A DNA stretch of 64,000 bases from Candidatus Tanganyikabacteria bacterium (GTDB lineage: Bacteria; Cyanobacteriota; Sericytochromatia; S15B-MN24; VGJW01). The stretch lies in NCBI GenBank assembly GCA_016867265.1, contig VGJW01000013.1, positions 30,846-94,845 on the forward strand. Reading direction: 5' to 3'. Positions within the stretch are counted from its first letter, which is position 1; each line of letters opens with the position of its first letter. Shown piece by piece: positions 16,618-26,231 of this stretch. Made by a program: the position numbers and the translations under genes. A model generated the notes under the pieces. It saw only the letters and a program-made list of their open reading frames with translations, searched no databases and was not told where the DNA came from.

Positions 16618-18480
16618 TCAGGCGCTGGTGCCGGCGACGGGATCTCCCTCGTCCTCGGCATCGCTCTCGACCTCGTCCTCGTAGCCCAGGTCCTCGAGGG
16701 CGGCCTGCACGACCTTGCTCGAGGGGTTGAGCACCAGGGCATGCGTCGTGCCGCCGCGGGGATTGGGGACCTGGCGAGGCACGAACTGGCGCAGGTAGGT
16801 CATCAGGCCGATCCAGAAGTGGATGCGCTCATGCGGGCGGGCCTCGCTGTCCGAACGGTTGTCCTCGGCAAACAGGGGCAGCAGTTCGCGTTGCAGCGTG
16901 CTGCGGGCGATCCAGACCCGACCCCGCAAGGCGTCGTGCATGGCTTGGATCAGGTCGTCGCGACGGTCCAGGATGTCGCAGACCCATTCCTTGTCGTCGC
17001 AGAGGTAGACCTGGCTGGCCGGCGGCGGGGCACTGGGCGCGACCTCGCCCTCGTCCGGGTTGCCTTCGGTACGGGCCACGGGCTTGGAGACGGTGATGAG
17101 GCCGGCCTGCTTGGCGCCATCGAGCACTTCCTTGGCTTCGCGCCGGGCCTCGACGGGGGCGCGGCCGTCCTGGACCAGCTTGTCCGCGAGCCGCTCGAGC
17201 AGCTTGCTGGCGGCCATCCACTCGTGATCGTGCTCGACGAGGTAGGCGTCCAGCAGGCAGACGAGGGTCTCCTCAGGGCCGAAGTAGGGACCCGCAGCCA
17301 GGTGCTTGACAAGGAAGTGGTCGGGGTTCAGGCGAATCAGCTTGACGCGGATCGAGGGGTCCTTCTTGTGGGGGACTTCCTTGGACAGGATCACGCGGGT
17401 CTCCTTGTACCAGGAGAGCCAACCGTGGATACGGTCCATGGTGAGCGCGGGGAACTGCTGCTGCAGGTGATCGCGCAGCTTGCTGAAGCTGGGATTGAAC
17501 GTGTCGGTCAGCGTGCCCGAGAGGAAGGCCAGGATCTCGGCCAGCAGGCGGCGGGCCTCGTCGACACGGGGGTCCAGGCCCACGAGGCGGAAGCGCCGGA
17601 TGGTCTTGGGCTCGTGGGTATGCTGGTCCACGAGCGTGACGGATTCAATCTGGAATGAGCCCGTCTCGACGGCGGCCTTGAGCCAGATCTCGCGCTCCGC
17701 ATCCGTGTGGCCCACAAGATCGCGCTGGTGCAGGAAGTCGAGGAACTTGGCGAAGGTCAGGAAGTCGAAGCGGTTGGCCCGCATGTAGTAGTCCGCATGG
17801 ACGATGATGGCGTCCAGGGTGCCTACGTGTTCGCCACGGTCACGCGTCTCGCAGGCGGGTTCGCGCATCGGACCCAGTTCCTCGTCGCCTTCCGGACGGC
17901 CCTTGAAGGGGCCGGTGCCGGGACGGGACGCCGGCCGGGCGAGCGCGGGGGCCGGACGCTCGGAGGGCACCTGCTGGGCGAGGTCCAGCACGTCGCTGAG
18001 CATGTCGTCGAGGAAGGCATAGTTGGTTGCCGCGTCGCACAGGGTCTGCGGCGTCGCCGTGCGGATGCCCCAGACGAGCACGATCCGCTGTTGCTGGCGC
18101 AGCACCTCGACGTAAGCCGAGAGGCTGCCGTCCGTCGTCGCGAGAATCAGTGTTGCGGCGTGGGGATGCCGTGCCAGGTGCTCCTGCAAGGTGGCGCGGA
18201 AGCGACCTCCCTCGGGCGCAGGGATGGCCGCCATGTCCATGACGACCTCGAAGCCGCAGCGGGCGAACATCCGCGCGTGCTGGCCCAATTCGGGATCGGA
18301 CCAGTCGCCCAGCACGATGCAGCGGCTGTCGGGCGCGACATCGGCGACCTTCTCCTGAAGGTTCGCCACGAGGTCCACGGCAAAGTCGTCATCGATGGTA
18401 CCGGCACCGAATCGCTGGCGCAGAGCCTGCCACACGGACCCATGATCGACGATGAGCGCGCTCTGCGCGGAATCTGTCAT
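16618..18480 (-). CDS. NYN-domain (PIN-like) protein with a large uncharacterised C-terminal region
   Basis: A 620-residue protein. The N-terminal 160 residues fit a NYN/LabA-like PIN-fold nuclease: Asp12 in ALIVDHGSVW, Asp59 in CIVLGDWSDPE and Asp117 in LILATTDGSLSAYVEVLR are candidate metal ligands. A charged linker at about 170-215 follows. A long helical region (215-600) contains segments that look like winged-helix or HTH pieces (for example FPALTMDRIHGWLSWYKETR and YLRQFVPRQVPNPRGGTTHA), but no named domain was recognised. The end is acidic (DEVESDAEDEGD). The gene stands alone between convergent rdgB and a divergent membrane-protein gene. RNA cleavage or binding is inferred from the fold only. 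Confidence 0.75.
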   Translation of the reverse strand: MTDSAQSALIVDHGSVWQALRQRFGAGTIDDDFAVDLVANLQEKVADVAPDSRCIVLGDWSDPELGQHARMFARCGFEVVMDMAAIPAPEGGRFRATLQEHLARHPHAATLILATTDGSLSAYVEVLRQQQRIVLVWGIRTATPQTLCDAATNYAFLDDMLSDVLDLAQQVPSERPAPALARPASRPGTGPFKGRPEGDEELGPMREPACETRDRGEHVGTLDAIIVHADYYMRANRFDFLTFAKFLDFLHQRDLVGHTDAEREIWLKAAVETGSFQIESVTLVDQHTHEPKTIRRFRLVGLDPRVDEARRLLAEILAFLSGTLTDTFNPSFSKLRDHLQQQFPALTMDRIHGWLSWYKETRVILSKEVPHKKDPSIRVKLIRLNPDHFLVKHLAAGPYFGPEETLVCLLDAYLVEHDHEWMAASKLLERLADKLVQDGRAPVEARREAKEVLDGAKQAGLITVSKPVARTEGNPDEGEVAPSAPPPASQVYLCDDKEWVCDILDRRDDLIQAMHDALRGRVWIARSTLQRELLPLFAEDNRSDSEARPHERIHFWIGLMTYLRQFVPRQVPNPRGGTTHALVLNPSSKVVQAALEDLGYEDEVESDAEDEGDPVAGTSA

Positions 18481-18556
18481 GCCATCACCGGAAAAAAGGA
18501 CGTAAAAGCCTCAGACCTCGACTATACCACAGACGTGTCCGGGGCCGGCGGGTACG

Positions 18557-19552
18557 ATGGGCGACATGGTCACCCTGCGCATTCCGGATCGGCTCCTGTG
18601 GTTCGTGTACCCATTCAAACTGGGTGCTGCAGCGGCCTTGGCCGTCATCAGCCTTGGCCTGCTGCCGGCCGGCCTGCCCAAGGACGGCCTGTCTGCCGGC
18701 TTTGTCGCCATGATGTGCGTGCAGCCTACCGTGACCGGGGGCTTGCGTGAGGCCTTGTCCCAGTTGCTGGGCAGCTTCGCCGGAGCGCTCATCGGGTCGC
18801 TGCTGCTGGCCCTCGGGCCCGTGGCGCCGGCACCTCTCGGCGCTACCGTCTTTCTGACGGCCGCCCTGGTGCTCAAGCGCAGGGCCAGTTTCGGCACCTT
18901 GGCCGTGGCCCTGTTCTCGGCGCTGTACATGTACCAGATGCCGGTCGAGCCGCAGTTGGTGGCAGGGCCGGTGCGAATGGTCGCCGTCGTCGTGGGCGTC
19001 GTCAGCGGCGTACTGGTGACGTTGCTGCTGGGGCCCTGGTACTACGAGGCCATGCTGGGCGCCCGCCTGCGACAGGGCGTCCGGGACCTGGCACAGGCCT
19101 TCAGGGCGGGCATGGCGCGTGCGGGCTCGGGCGAGGAGCCGGCGGCCTTCGACATCCTCTATGGGGACCTCGTGGCGTGGCGGCAGGAGGCCGGCGCCTT
19201 TCGGCAGGAATGGGGGTGGTGGCGAGGGGGGCGCAAGGGCGTGGCTGCCGAGGCCTTCGCCCGCTACGAAGCTGCGCTGAGAGACCTCGAGATGGCCGGG
19301 CACTACGGCTTGGACCTGCTGCGTGCGGGCGATGCCGATGACGCGGAGGTGCTGCCCCGTGTCTCTGCACGGCTCGAGGCGCTCGCCGACGGCAGGCACG
19401 ATTGGCCGGCGGCAGGGCCAGATGCCTGGCCCGAATTGCCTGAGGCGCCGCCCTCGAATGCCGCCCGCAGCACCCTCGTGGCGTGTACCCGCTACATGGG
19501 GCACCACGTCCGTGCCGCCGCGCAGGCGCTGGCAAGCCGGGCCGGCACCTGA
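18557..19552 (+). CDS. FUSC/aromatic acid exporter-like membrane protein
   Basis: A 331-residue protein. The first half has about six hydrophobic helices (LGAAAALAVISLGLLPAGLP, LLGSFAGALIGSLLLALG, ATVFLTAALVL, TLAVALFSALYMYQM and VAVVVGVVSGVLVTLLLG). The second half is a soluble helical domain (ARLRQGVRDLAQAFRAGMAR onward). This layout matches the N-terminal membrane and C-terminal helical parts of ArAE/FUSC family proteins (FusC, YqjA/DUF939 type), which export aromatic acids or related small molecules. An ATG at 18566 is a second possible start. It is divergent from the NYN gene with about 75 bases between. The substrate is unknown. Confidence 0.7.
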   Translation: MGDMVTLRIPDRLLWFVYPFKLGAAAALAVISLGLLPAGLPKDGLSAGFVAMMCVQPTVTGGLREALSQLLGSFAGALIGSLLLALGPVAPAPLGATVFLTAALVLKRRASFGTLAVALFSALYMYQMPVEPQLVAGPVRMVAVVVGVVSGVLVTLLLGPWYYEAMLGARLRQGVRDLAQAFRAGMARAGSGEEPAAFDILYGDLVAWRQEAGAFRQEWGWWRGGRKGVAAEAFARYEAALRDLEMAGHYGLDLLRAGDADDAEVLPRVSARLEALADGRHDWPAAGPDAWPELPEAPPSNAARSTLVACTRYMGHHVRAAAQALASRAGT

Positions 19553-19562
19553 ACCGAGAGCC

Positions 19563-20774
19563 TCAGGCCCCCGGGACGAGCCAAGGCTCGGGATCTGCAA
19601 GAAATCTCACGACCGCCTCTTCGAGGACCGCCACGCCACATGGCAGTGCCGACTCGTCGATGTCGAAAGCCGGGCTGTGGTGGGGAGCGCCCGGAGCCGC
19701 GCCGGGTCTGGCGGCCCCCAGGAAGAAGAAGCTGCCGGGAACGGCTTCGAGGAAGTAGGCCATGTCCTCTCCACCCATCGAGGGTTCGGCGACCACGACC
19801 CCTTCGGTGCCCAGCACGGTACGGCCCGCCTCGGCCACGAGCCGGGTCATACCCTCGTGGTTGACGGTCGCGGGATAGGTCCGGGTGTACTGGACGTGGC
19901 CGCAGCCACCCATGGCCCCGCACAGGCCCTCGACGACCTCGGTGATGCGCCGTTCGAGCAGGTCCTGGACTTCGGGGGCGTAGGTGCGGACCGTGCCGCT
20001 CAGCCGGACCTCAGGGGCGATGACATTGTGGCGGAAGCCGCCGTTGATGGTCCCCAGCGTGACGACGGCAGGTTGCAGGGGGTCGACGTTGCGCGAGACG
20101 AGCGTCTGCAGGCCGTTGACGACCTGCGCAGCCAGCACGATCGCATCGACCGTCTCCTGCGGCTTGGCGCCGTGGCCGCCGCAACCGGCCACGATGATGT
20201 CCATCTGGTCGGTCGCCGCCATGACGGGGCCGCTGCGGACACCCATCGTGCCGGCGGGCAACTGGCTCCACAGGTGCAGGCCGATGGCCGCATCGACATG
20301 CGGGTCCTCGAGGACGCCTTCGGCGATCATCGGGGCGGCTCCGCCGGGCCCCTCCTCGGCCGGCTGGAATACCAGGCGTACCGTCCCCGCAAGTTCGTGG
20401 CGCCGCGCCCAAATGCGCTCCGCGAGGCCCAGCAGGATCGCGACATGACCGTCATGGCCGCAGGCATGCATCACGCCGTCCGTCCGCGAACGATAAGGTC
20501 TGCCGTCATCGGCTTCGAGAATGGGCAGGGCGTCCATGTCGGCCCGCACCAGCAGGCACTTGCCGGGACGGCCTCCGTGAATGGTCGCGGCCAGCCCCGT
20601 GCCGGCGATGCCTGTCCGGAGCTTCATGCCCTCGGCCACGAGCGGAGCCAGCACCTCGGCCACCCGAGCCGCCGTGCGGTGCTCCTGGAGCCCCAGCTCG
20701 GGGTGCATGTGAAAGTCGCGCCGCCACGAGACGAGCCGTGGCGCGAGGTCGGGAAGAAGCTGCAAGGTGGTCAC
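19563..20774 (-). CDS. M20-family amidohydrolase (N-acyl amino acid / indole-3-acetyl-conjugate hydrolase type)
   Basis: A 403-residue zinc-dependent hydrolase of the M20D/AbgA-HipO group. Recognition comes from WRRDFHMHPELGLQEHRTA, GGRPGKCLLVRADMDALPI, GVMHACGHDGHVAILLG, VRLVFQPAEEGPGGAAPMI and AEPSMGGEDMAYFLEAVPG; together they hold the metal ligands and the general base. Members remove acyl groups from amino acids (hippurate, N-acetyl amino acids) or related amides; the actual substrate cannot be told from sequence. The GTG at 20774 gives the typical N-terminus. It is tail-to-tail with the FUSC-like gene (10 bases apart) and downstream of the VWD gene. Confidence 0.9.
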   Translation of the reverse strand: MTTLQLLPDLAPRLVSWRRDFHMHPELGLQEHRTAARVAEVLAPLVAEGMKLRTGIAGTGLAATIHGGRPGKCLLVRADMDALPILEADDGRPYRSRTDGVMHACGHDGHVAILLGLAERIWARRHELAGTVRLVFQPAEEGPGGAAPMIAEGVLEDPHVDAAIGLHLWSQLPAGTMGVRSGPVMAATDQMDIIVAGCGGHGAKPQETVDAIVLAAQVVNGLQTLVSRNVDPLQPAVVTLGTINGGFRHNVIAPEVRLSGTVRTYAPEVQDLLERRITEVVEGLCGAMGGCGHVQYTRTYPATVNHEGMTRLVAEAGRTVLGTEGVVVAEPSMGGEDMAYFLEAVPGSFFFLGAARPGAAPGAPHHSPAFDIDESALPCGVAVLEEAVVRFLADPEPWLVPGA

Positions 20775-20799
20775 GGTGAAACGTCAGGGTGCGGCTGGC

Positions 20800-22236
20800 T
20801 TAGCGGAAGGTCGCGCGGACCCCGCCACCCCCGCCTGCGGCAGACTCCGTGACAGGGGCCGAGAAGGCATTCGGAGGAGCTGCGGGCGCTTGGACGACCT
20901 GTGGTGCCCCAAGCGTGGGCCGGAGTACCCGCGTGGCGTTGGACCCGGGGTTGACCGGGCCCAGCATGCGGGTGGGCGTGGTGCGTGGCACAGGTTGGCC
21001 TGCGGACTTGCGGCTCGCCTCGGCTTCCTCGAGGCGCCGGCGCAGTTCCTTTTCCTGTTCCTGTATGCGCTGGAACAAGGCCAGGACATCCTGGTCGGCC
21101 GCCGACAGGGCTCCTGGGTCGAAGCTGGACGTCGCGGACAACGCCATGGCGCGCGGTTGGTACCGGCCCCGGTCGGCAATGGCCTGCAGAAGCAGGTCAT
21201 GAAGTTGCTCGTAGGACGCCACGCCCTGCATGGCGAGAACCCGCGTGCGATCGTTCTCGAAGACCTGCAGGTCCTGGCGGGCCTCGTCCAGCTCGCGATT
21301 GGCTGCCTCGTAGGCAGTGATGGCCGCCTTGTCACCGACGGTGCGCGCCATCGGGTTCTTGCGCAGGGCAGCTTCACCCGCCTCGGCAAGCCCGGCCAAC
21401 TTGGCCTCGGCCTGATCCACGCGGGCTTGGGCTGCGCCCTTGCCTGTCTCGCGGTCCGCGAGGCCGAACAGGCTCTCCGAGGCACCCACGACCCATTCAC
21501 TGTTGAACTTGTCGACGTCCTGCGTCTGGCTGCCATCCCGCATCACCAGATCGTTGCCGGCGTCCGTGTCGGCATCGAAGCGCCCGAGGCCACCCGTGAC
21601 CTCGCCGTCGCCGCGGCCCGCGCTGAGCGTCACATGGATGTCGATGTAGCCGCCCTGCTCCTTGATGGTGACCTCGTCACCCTTGGCGGAGACCATCCGG
21701 ATGTCGTTGCCGACCTTCTCGATGAACCCGCCGCCGTCGAGGGCCACGGTCTGACCGGGCTTGAGATCAAGCTTGCGTCCGTCGAGCGTCAAGGTGTTGC
21801 TCTTGCCGTCGTAGCGGATGACTTCCTTGCCGAAACGAACCGCGGCCTCGGTGTTGAACGTGACGCCGTTGGACTGGCCCGCGACTTTCTCCTGCCGGGA
21901 CTGGATCTCGAGGTCCCCGGCCTTGCTGCGCGCCAGAACGATGTCGGCAAGCAGCATGTTGTCCCACTTGCGCCCGTCCCCGCTGACGAAGTGCGGGTCT
22001 CCCCAGCTGCAGGCCTTGAGGCCGTCGGCCTTGAGTTCGCTGGTCTGGTAGCGAGGCGGCGTGGGGGTGACCACGGGGTCCGGCTTGATGACCGGCTCGG
22101 GCCGTGGTTCGACCAGCTTGGGCTCGGGCAGGAACGACTGCTCGGTCGGGATCGGTGCCTGTGTCTGCGGCCGCTGGCTGACCTCGGAGAACGAGGGCAC
22201 GTAGACGAATCCGGCGCCGGCGTTGACTTGGGACAA
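20800..22236 (-). CDS. VWD-domain protein with C-terminal coiled coil, no signal peptide
   Basis: A 478-residue protein. Residues 1-70 are Pro/Gln/Glu-rich. From about 75 to 260 it resembles a von Willebrand factor type D domain, with the hallmark CSWGDPHFVSGDGRKWDN. Beta-strand repeats follow (LEIQSRQEKVAG, IRYDGKSNTLTLDGRKLDL, IRMVSAKGDEVTI), ending in GGLGRFDADTDAGNDL. The rest is helical, with likely coiled coil at about 275-330 and 385-415 (IQEQEKELRRRLEEAEASRK), and a Gly-rich tail. The N-terminus (MSQVNAGAGFVYVPSFSEV) lacks a hydrophobic signal, odd for a domain normally found outside cells. It is divergent from pccA. The function is unknown. Confidence 0.75.
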   Translation of the reverse strand: MSQVNAGAGFVYVPSFSEVSQRPQTQAPIPTEQSFLPEPKLVEPRPEPVIKPDPVVTPTPPRYQTSELKADGLKACSWGDPHFVSGDGRKWDNMLLADIVLARSKAGDLEIQSRQEKVAGQSNGVTFNTEAAVRFGKEVIRYDGKSNTLTLDGRKLDLKPGQTVALDGGGFIEKVGNDIRMVSAKGDEVTIKEQGGYIDIHVTLSAGRGDGEVTGGLGRFDADTDAGNDLVMRDGSQTQDVDKFNSEWVVGASESLFGLADRETGKGAAQARVDQAEAKLAGLAEAGEAALRKNPMARTVGDKAAITAYEAANRELDEARQDLQVFENDRTRVLAMQGVASYEQLHDLLLQAIADRGRYQPRAMALSATSSFDPGALSAADQDVLALFQRIQEQEKELRRRLEEAEASRKSAGQPVPRTTPTRMLGPVNPGSNATRVLRPTLGAPQVVQAPAAPPNAFSAPVTESAAGGGGGVRATFR

Positions 22237-22399
22237 GAGACGTCTCCCCGGGGGTAGGGCAATGTTTCTATTGTTCCCAACGTCTCGGGGGGGCTAAACC
22301 TAGACGGCACCGAGCGGTCCGGCCGGACGGTGCTCCCGTGCTAGCATGACCGCTGGCCGCACCGGAGCGGGGCTCCCCAGAGCGGCGGGAGGCGTCACG

Positions 22400-24145
22400 A
22401 TGCGTCGGATTCTGGTCGCCAATCGCGGGGAAATTGCCCTGCGCGTCATCCGGGCGTGCCGGGACCTGGGTTGGCAGGCCATCGCGGTCTACAGCGACGC
22501 CGACCGCGAGGCCATGCATGTGGCGGCTGCCGATGCTGCCTGGCACCTCGGGGCCGGTGGGTACCTGGATGGCGACCGCATGCTGGCCATTGCCCGTGAA
22601 GCCGGGGCCGACGGCATCCACCCGGGCTACGGCTTCCTGGCTGAGAATGCGGCCTTTGCCGACCAGGTGCAGGCTGCCGGTCTTGCATGGGTAGGCCCCA
22701 ATTCGGACGCGATGCGTCGCATGGCCAGCAAGACGGCGGCACGGCGGGAAGCCGAGGCTGCCGGAGTGCCCATCGTGCCCGGTACGACCTCGGACGTCCG
22801 CGACGTGGCCGAGATCCGGGAATTCGGCGCGCGGGTCGGCTGGCCCGTGGCGCTCAAGGCTGCCGCCGGTGGCGGGGGCAAGGGATTCGTCGTGGTCTGG
22901 GGCCCGGACGAGGCCTCGGAGGCCCTCGAGCGGGCTCGGCGCGAGGGCTTCAACTACTTCAAGGATCCCGAAGTCTACCTGGAGAAGTACCTGCCAGAGC
23001 CCCGCCACATCGAGATTCAGGTGTTGGGCGACAAGTCCGGGCAGGTCATTCATCTGGGAGAGCGCGAGTGTTCGATCCAGCGTCGGCATCAGAAGTTGGT
23101 CGAGGAGTGTCCGTCGCCTGCGCTCGATGCCGTGACGCGGTCCGAGATGGGGGCTGCGGCGGTCCGTCTCGCCAGGCGGGTCGGCTACGACAGTGCCGGT
23201 ACCGTCGAGTTCCTGTGGTCTCGGGGATCGTGGTTCTTCTTGGAAATGAATACCCGCATCCAAGTCGAGCACGCCATCACCGAGGAAGTTTATGACGTGG
23301 ACCTGGTCAAGGCGATGCTGCTGGTGGCTTTCGGGGGAGAGGTGCCACCCGCGTGGGAGGGCCGGGAGCCTCGTGGCTGGGCCATCGAGTGTCGCCTGAA
23401 CGCCGAGGACCCCGCGGCGCGGTTCCGGCCTGCGCCTGGCCTGCTGACCCGGTATGTCCGACCGGCGGGTCCGGGCGTCCGGGTCGAGGATGCCTATGCG
23501 TCCGGGATGCGCATTCCGGATCAGTACGATTCGATGATCGCCAAAATCGTCACGCGCGGTGCGGACAGGGCCGAAGCCATCGCCCGCATGCGCCGGGCGC
23601 TCGGCGAGCTTGTGGTCGAGGGCGTGCCCACCACGGCTGGTCTGCACCGGCTGGTGCTGGCCCGGCCCGAGTTCGAGGAAGGTCGGCTGTCCACGCACTT
23701 CATTGGCGAGGTGCTCACGGAGGCCGACCTGGCGACGCTCGCCGGGCCTGCCGCGATCCCGGCGGATTCCGTCGATGAGCCCGTCGCGCGGACCTTTGCC
23801 GTCGAGGTCTCGGGCCAGCGCTTCGAAGTACGCGTTGCCGAACGTGGGGGCACGGCACCCGTCGCCACGCGCAAGGTCAAGGCAGGCAAGGCGCGCGGGC
23901 CGGTCAAGACGGCAATCGATGGCAGCGTGACGGCACCCATGCATGCGACCGTGACCCGGGTTGACGTGGCCCCGGGGGCGGTGGTGGCCGCCGGCCAGCG
24001 CCTGCTCGTGCTCGAGGCCATGAAGATGGAGGCGGACGTGCTGGCCCCGATGGCGGGAACCGTCGCCGAATTGCCCGTCAGCGCCGGCATGGCCGTGGAG
24101 GGGGGGCAGTTGCTGGTCCGTCTTCAGCCCGGAGGTGACGCGTGA
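22400..24145 (+). CDS. pccA: Acyl-CoA (propionyl-CoA) carboxylase alpha subunit: biotin carboxylase plus biotinyl domain
   Basis: A 581-residue biotin-dependent carboxylase alpha chain. The biotin carboxylase part runs from [18 protein letters not shown] to about 445, with the ATP-grasp loop [10 protein letters not shown] and the active-site string [17 protein letters not shown] variable linker follows. The C-terminal biotinyl domain carries [10 protein letters not shown], whose Lys is biotinylated. Start ATG 22400 has a GGGAGG box at the proper distance. Being first in an operon with methylmalonyl-CoA mutase, epimerase and succinyl-CoA synthetase, it most likely carboxylates propionyl-CoA together with PccB encoded at 38617-40194. 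An acetyl-CoA or mixed role cannot be excluded. Confidence 0.9.
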   Translation: MRRILVANRGEIALRVIRACRDLGWQAIAVYSDADREAMHVAAADAAWHLGAGGYLDGDRMLAIAREAGADGIHPGYGFLAENAAFADQVQAAGLAWVGPNSDAMRRMASKTAARREAEAAGVPIVPGTTSDVRDVAEIREFGARVGWPVALKAAAGGGGKGFVVVWGPDEASEALERARREGFNYFKDPEVYLEKYLPEPRHIEIQVLGDKSGQVIHLGERECSIQRRHQKLVEECPSPALDAVTRSEMGAAAVRLARRVGYDSAGTVEFLWSRGSWFFLEMNTRIQVEHAITEEVYDVDLVKAMLLVAFGGEVPPAWEGREPRGWAIECRLNAEDPAARFRPAPGLLTRYVRPAGPGVRVEDAYASGMRIPDQYDSMIAKIVTRGADRAEAIARMRRALGELVVEGVPTTAGLHRLVLARPEFEEGRLSTHFIGEVLTEADLATLAGPAAIPADSVDEPVARTFAVEVSGQRFEVRVAERGGTAPVATRKVKAGKARGPVKTAIDGSVTAPMHATVTRVDVAPGAVVAAGQRLLVLEAMKMEADVLAPMAGTVAELPVSAGMAVEGGQLLVRLQPGGDA

Positions 24146-25746
24146 GCCCTGCTGACAAGAGCCGCATCGACCTGGGGGTGACGGGGTCGGGAGAACCCGT
24201 CGCCGTCTGCTATGGACCCGAACATGCGCCCGACCCTGCAACGGCGCTGGGTCAGCCCGCAGGATTTCCGTTCACCCGGGGTGTCCAGCCCGAGATGTAC
24301 CGCAGCCGCCTGTGGACGATGCGTCAGTATGCCGGTTTCGGGTCGGCCTCCGAGACCAACGCCCGTTTCCGCTATCTGCTTGCCCAGGGCCAGTCGGGGC
24401 TGTCGACGGCCTTCGACCTGCCGACGCAGATGGGGCTCGACTCGGATGACCCGATGGCCGCGGGCGAGATCGGTCGGACGGGCGTCGCCATCGACACCCT
24501 GGCCGACATGGAGGCGCTTTTTGCCGGCATCGACCTGGGGGCTGTCAGCACGTCGATGACGATCAATGCCCCGGCAGCCGTCCTGCTGGCGATGTACCGC
24601 GTGGTCGGCGAGCGGCAGGGTGTGGATCCGGCCCGCCTGTCCGGGACGACGCAGAACGACATCCTGAAGGAATACATTGCGCGGAATACCTACATCTTCC
24701 CGCCGGCCCCCTCGATGCGGCTCGTCACGGACATCTTCGCGCACTGCGCGGCCGAGATGCCCCGGTGGAACACCATCTCGATCAGCGGCTACCATATGCG
24801 CGAGGCGGGCTGCACGGCCATTCAGGAGGTCGCCTTCACGCTGGCGAACGCGCGGGCCTATGTCGAGGCCGCCCTCGCTCGGGGCCTCGACGTCGACGCC
24901 TTTGCCCCGCAGCTGTCTTTCTTCTTCTGCGCCTGGACAGACGTGCTCGAGGAAGTGGCCAAGTTCCGTGCCGCGCGGCGCATCTGGGCGCGGATGATGC
25001 AGGAGCGGTTCGGGGCCCGGAATCCCAAGAGCTTGCAACTGCGGTTCCATACCCAGACGGCGGGCAGTTCGCTGACGGCCCAGCAGCCCGAGAACAACAT
25101 CGTCCGGACCACGTTGTCGGCGCTTGCGGCCGTGCTGGGGGGGACGCAGTCCCTGCACACCAACGCCCAGGACGAGGCCTTGGCTTTGCCGACCGAGGCC
25201 ACGGCCCGCACGGCCCTGCGCGTCCAGCAGTTGCTGGCCTATGAGAGCGGGGCGACGGCCTCGGTAGACCCCTTGGGCGGGTCCTACTACGTCGAGGCCC
25301 TCACGGACCGCATCGAGGAAGGCGTGCGCGATTACTTCCTGCGCATCGACGCGATGGGCGGGGCCCTTGCCGCCATCGACGCCGGCTTCTTCCAGGCCGA
25401 AATCCACGAGGCGGCTTATCGGTTCCAGAAGGCGGTCGAGGGCGAGCAGCGCGTGATCGTGGGCGTCAACCGTTTCACGGTTGAGGACGGGCCGGCACCC
25501 GACCTGCAGCGGATCGACCCGGAGGCCGAGCGCCGACAGGTCGCGCGCCTCGAGGCCGTGCGCGCCTCGCGGGAGGCCTCGGCCGTGGCTGCGGCCCTGG
25601 CTTCGCTCGAGCAGGCCGCGCGCGGCGATGCCAACTTGATGCCACCCATTCTCGATGCCGTCCGGTCGATGGCGTCGGTGGGCGAGATCTGTGGGGTGCT
25701 CAAGGGCGTCTTCGGAAAGCATCGTCCGCGGGTCAACCTGACATGA
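24142..25746 (+). CDS. Methylmalonyl-CoA mutase, catalytic (alpha-domain) subunit without B12 domain
   Basis: A 534-residue large subunit that interconverts (R)-methylmalonyl-CoA and succinyl-CoA with adenosylcobalamin. Residues that separate this enzyme from isobutyryl-CoA mutase point to methylmalonyl-CoA: Tyr63 in [10 protein letters not shown] (Phe in isobutyryl mutases), Arg181 in [10 protein letters not shown] (Gln there) and His218 in [12 protein letters not shown]. Spacing between them equals that of Tyr89, Arg207 and His244 in the Propionibacterium enzyme. The C-terminal B12-binding domain is absent, so a separate small subunit must exist elsewhere; none is in this window. GTG 24142 overlaps the pccA stop and the stop overlaps the epimerase ATG. 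Confidence 0.92.
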   Translation: MSPADKSRIDLGVTGSGEPVAVCYGPEHAPDPATALGQPAGFPFTRGVQPEMYRSRLWTMRQYAGFGSASETNARFRYLLAQGQSGLSTAFDLPTQMGLDSDDPMAAGEIGRTGVAIDTLADMEALFAGIDLGAVSTSMTINAPAAVLLAMYRVVGERQGVDPARLSGTTQNDILKEYIARNTYIFPPAPSMRLVTDIFAHCAAEMPRWNTISISGYHMREAGCTAIQEVAFTLANARAYVEAALARGLDVDAFAPQLSFFFCAWTDVLEEVAKFRAARRIWARMMQERFGARNPKSLQLRFHTQTAGSSLTAQQPENNIVRTTLSALAAVLGGTQSLHTNAQDEALALPTEATARTALRVQQLLAYESGATASVDPLGGSYYVEALTDRIEEGVRDYFLRIDAMGGALAAIDAGFFQAEIHEAAYRFQKAVEGEQRVIVGVNRFTVEDGPAPDLQRIDPEAERRQVARLEAVRASREASAVAAALASLEQAARGDANLMPPILDAVRSMASVGEICGVLKGVFGKHRPRVNLT

Positions 25747-26189
25747 GCACCGAATCCTCCCTTGCACCCCGGCAAGTCGACCATCTGGGCATCGCCGTGC
25801 ACAGCCTCGACGCCGCGCTTCCGTTCTGGCGCGACGTGCTTGGCCTGACGTTCGTGGGCTTCGAGGACGTGCCGGACCAGAAGGTCCGCGTGGCTGTCCT
25901 GTTGGCCGGGCCTAACCGCATCGAGCTGCTTGAGCCCACGGCCGAGGACAGCCCCGTGCGCAAGTTCCTGAATACGCGCGGCGAGGGCATCCACCATGTC
26001 GCCTTGCGCGTGGATGCTTGCGGGGCGACGCTCGACCACCTTGCTTCGGCAGGCGTCCGCCTGATCGATGCGGTGCCCCGGACCGGGGCCGAGGGCGCGC
26101 GCATCGGCTTCGTGCACCCCAAGGCCACGGGCGGCATCCTGCTCGAGGTCTCGGAGCGCCCCGAGGGGACTGGCCATGGCGTATCATAA
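25743..26189 (+). CDS. mce: Methylmalonyl-CoA epimerase
   Basis: This enzyme converts (S)- to (R)-methylmalonyl-CoA between the carboxylase and the mutase. It is a 148-residue vicinal-oxygen-chelate protein with two babbabb halves. Metal and catalytic positions are visible in [18 protein letters not shown], the Glu of [26 protein letters not shown] and the terminal Glu of [10 protein letters not shown]. The start ATG overlaps the mutase TGA. The order pccA-mutase-epimerase supports direct metabolic coupling. Confidence 0.93.
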   Translation: MSTESSLAPRQVDHLGIAVHSLDAALPFWRDVLGLTFVGFEDVPDQKVRVAVLLAGPNRIELLEPTAEDSPVRKFLNTRGEGIHHVALRVDACGATLDHLASAGVRLIDAVPRTGAEGARIGFVHPKATGGILLEVSERPEGTGHGVS

Positions 26190-26231
26190 AGCGTTCTCTG
26201 GCCCGTGATGCTGAGGAGGGCGTCCTGACCC

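Noticed and set aside
22268..24241. Minus-strand frame of 657 codons opposite pccA
   Set aside because: It is the antisense of a conserved biotin carboxylase; its composition is atypical.
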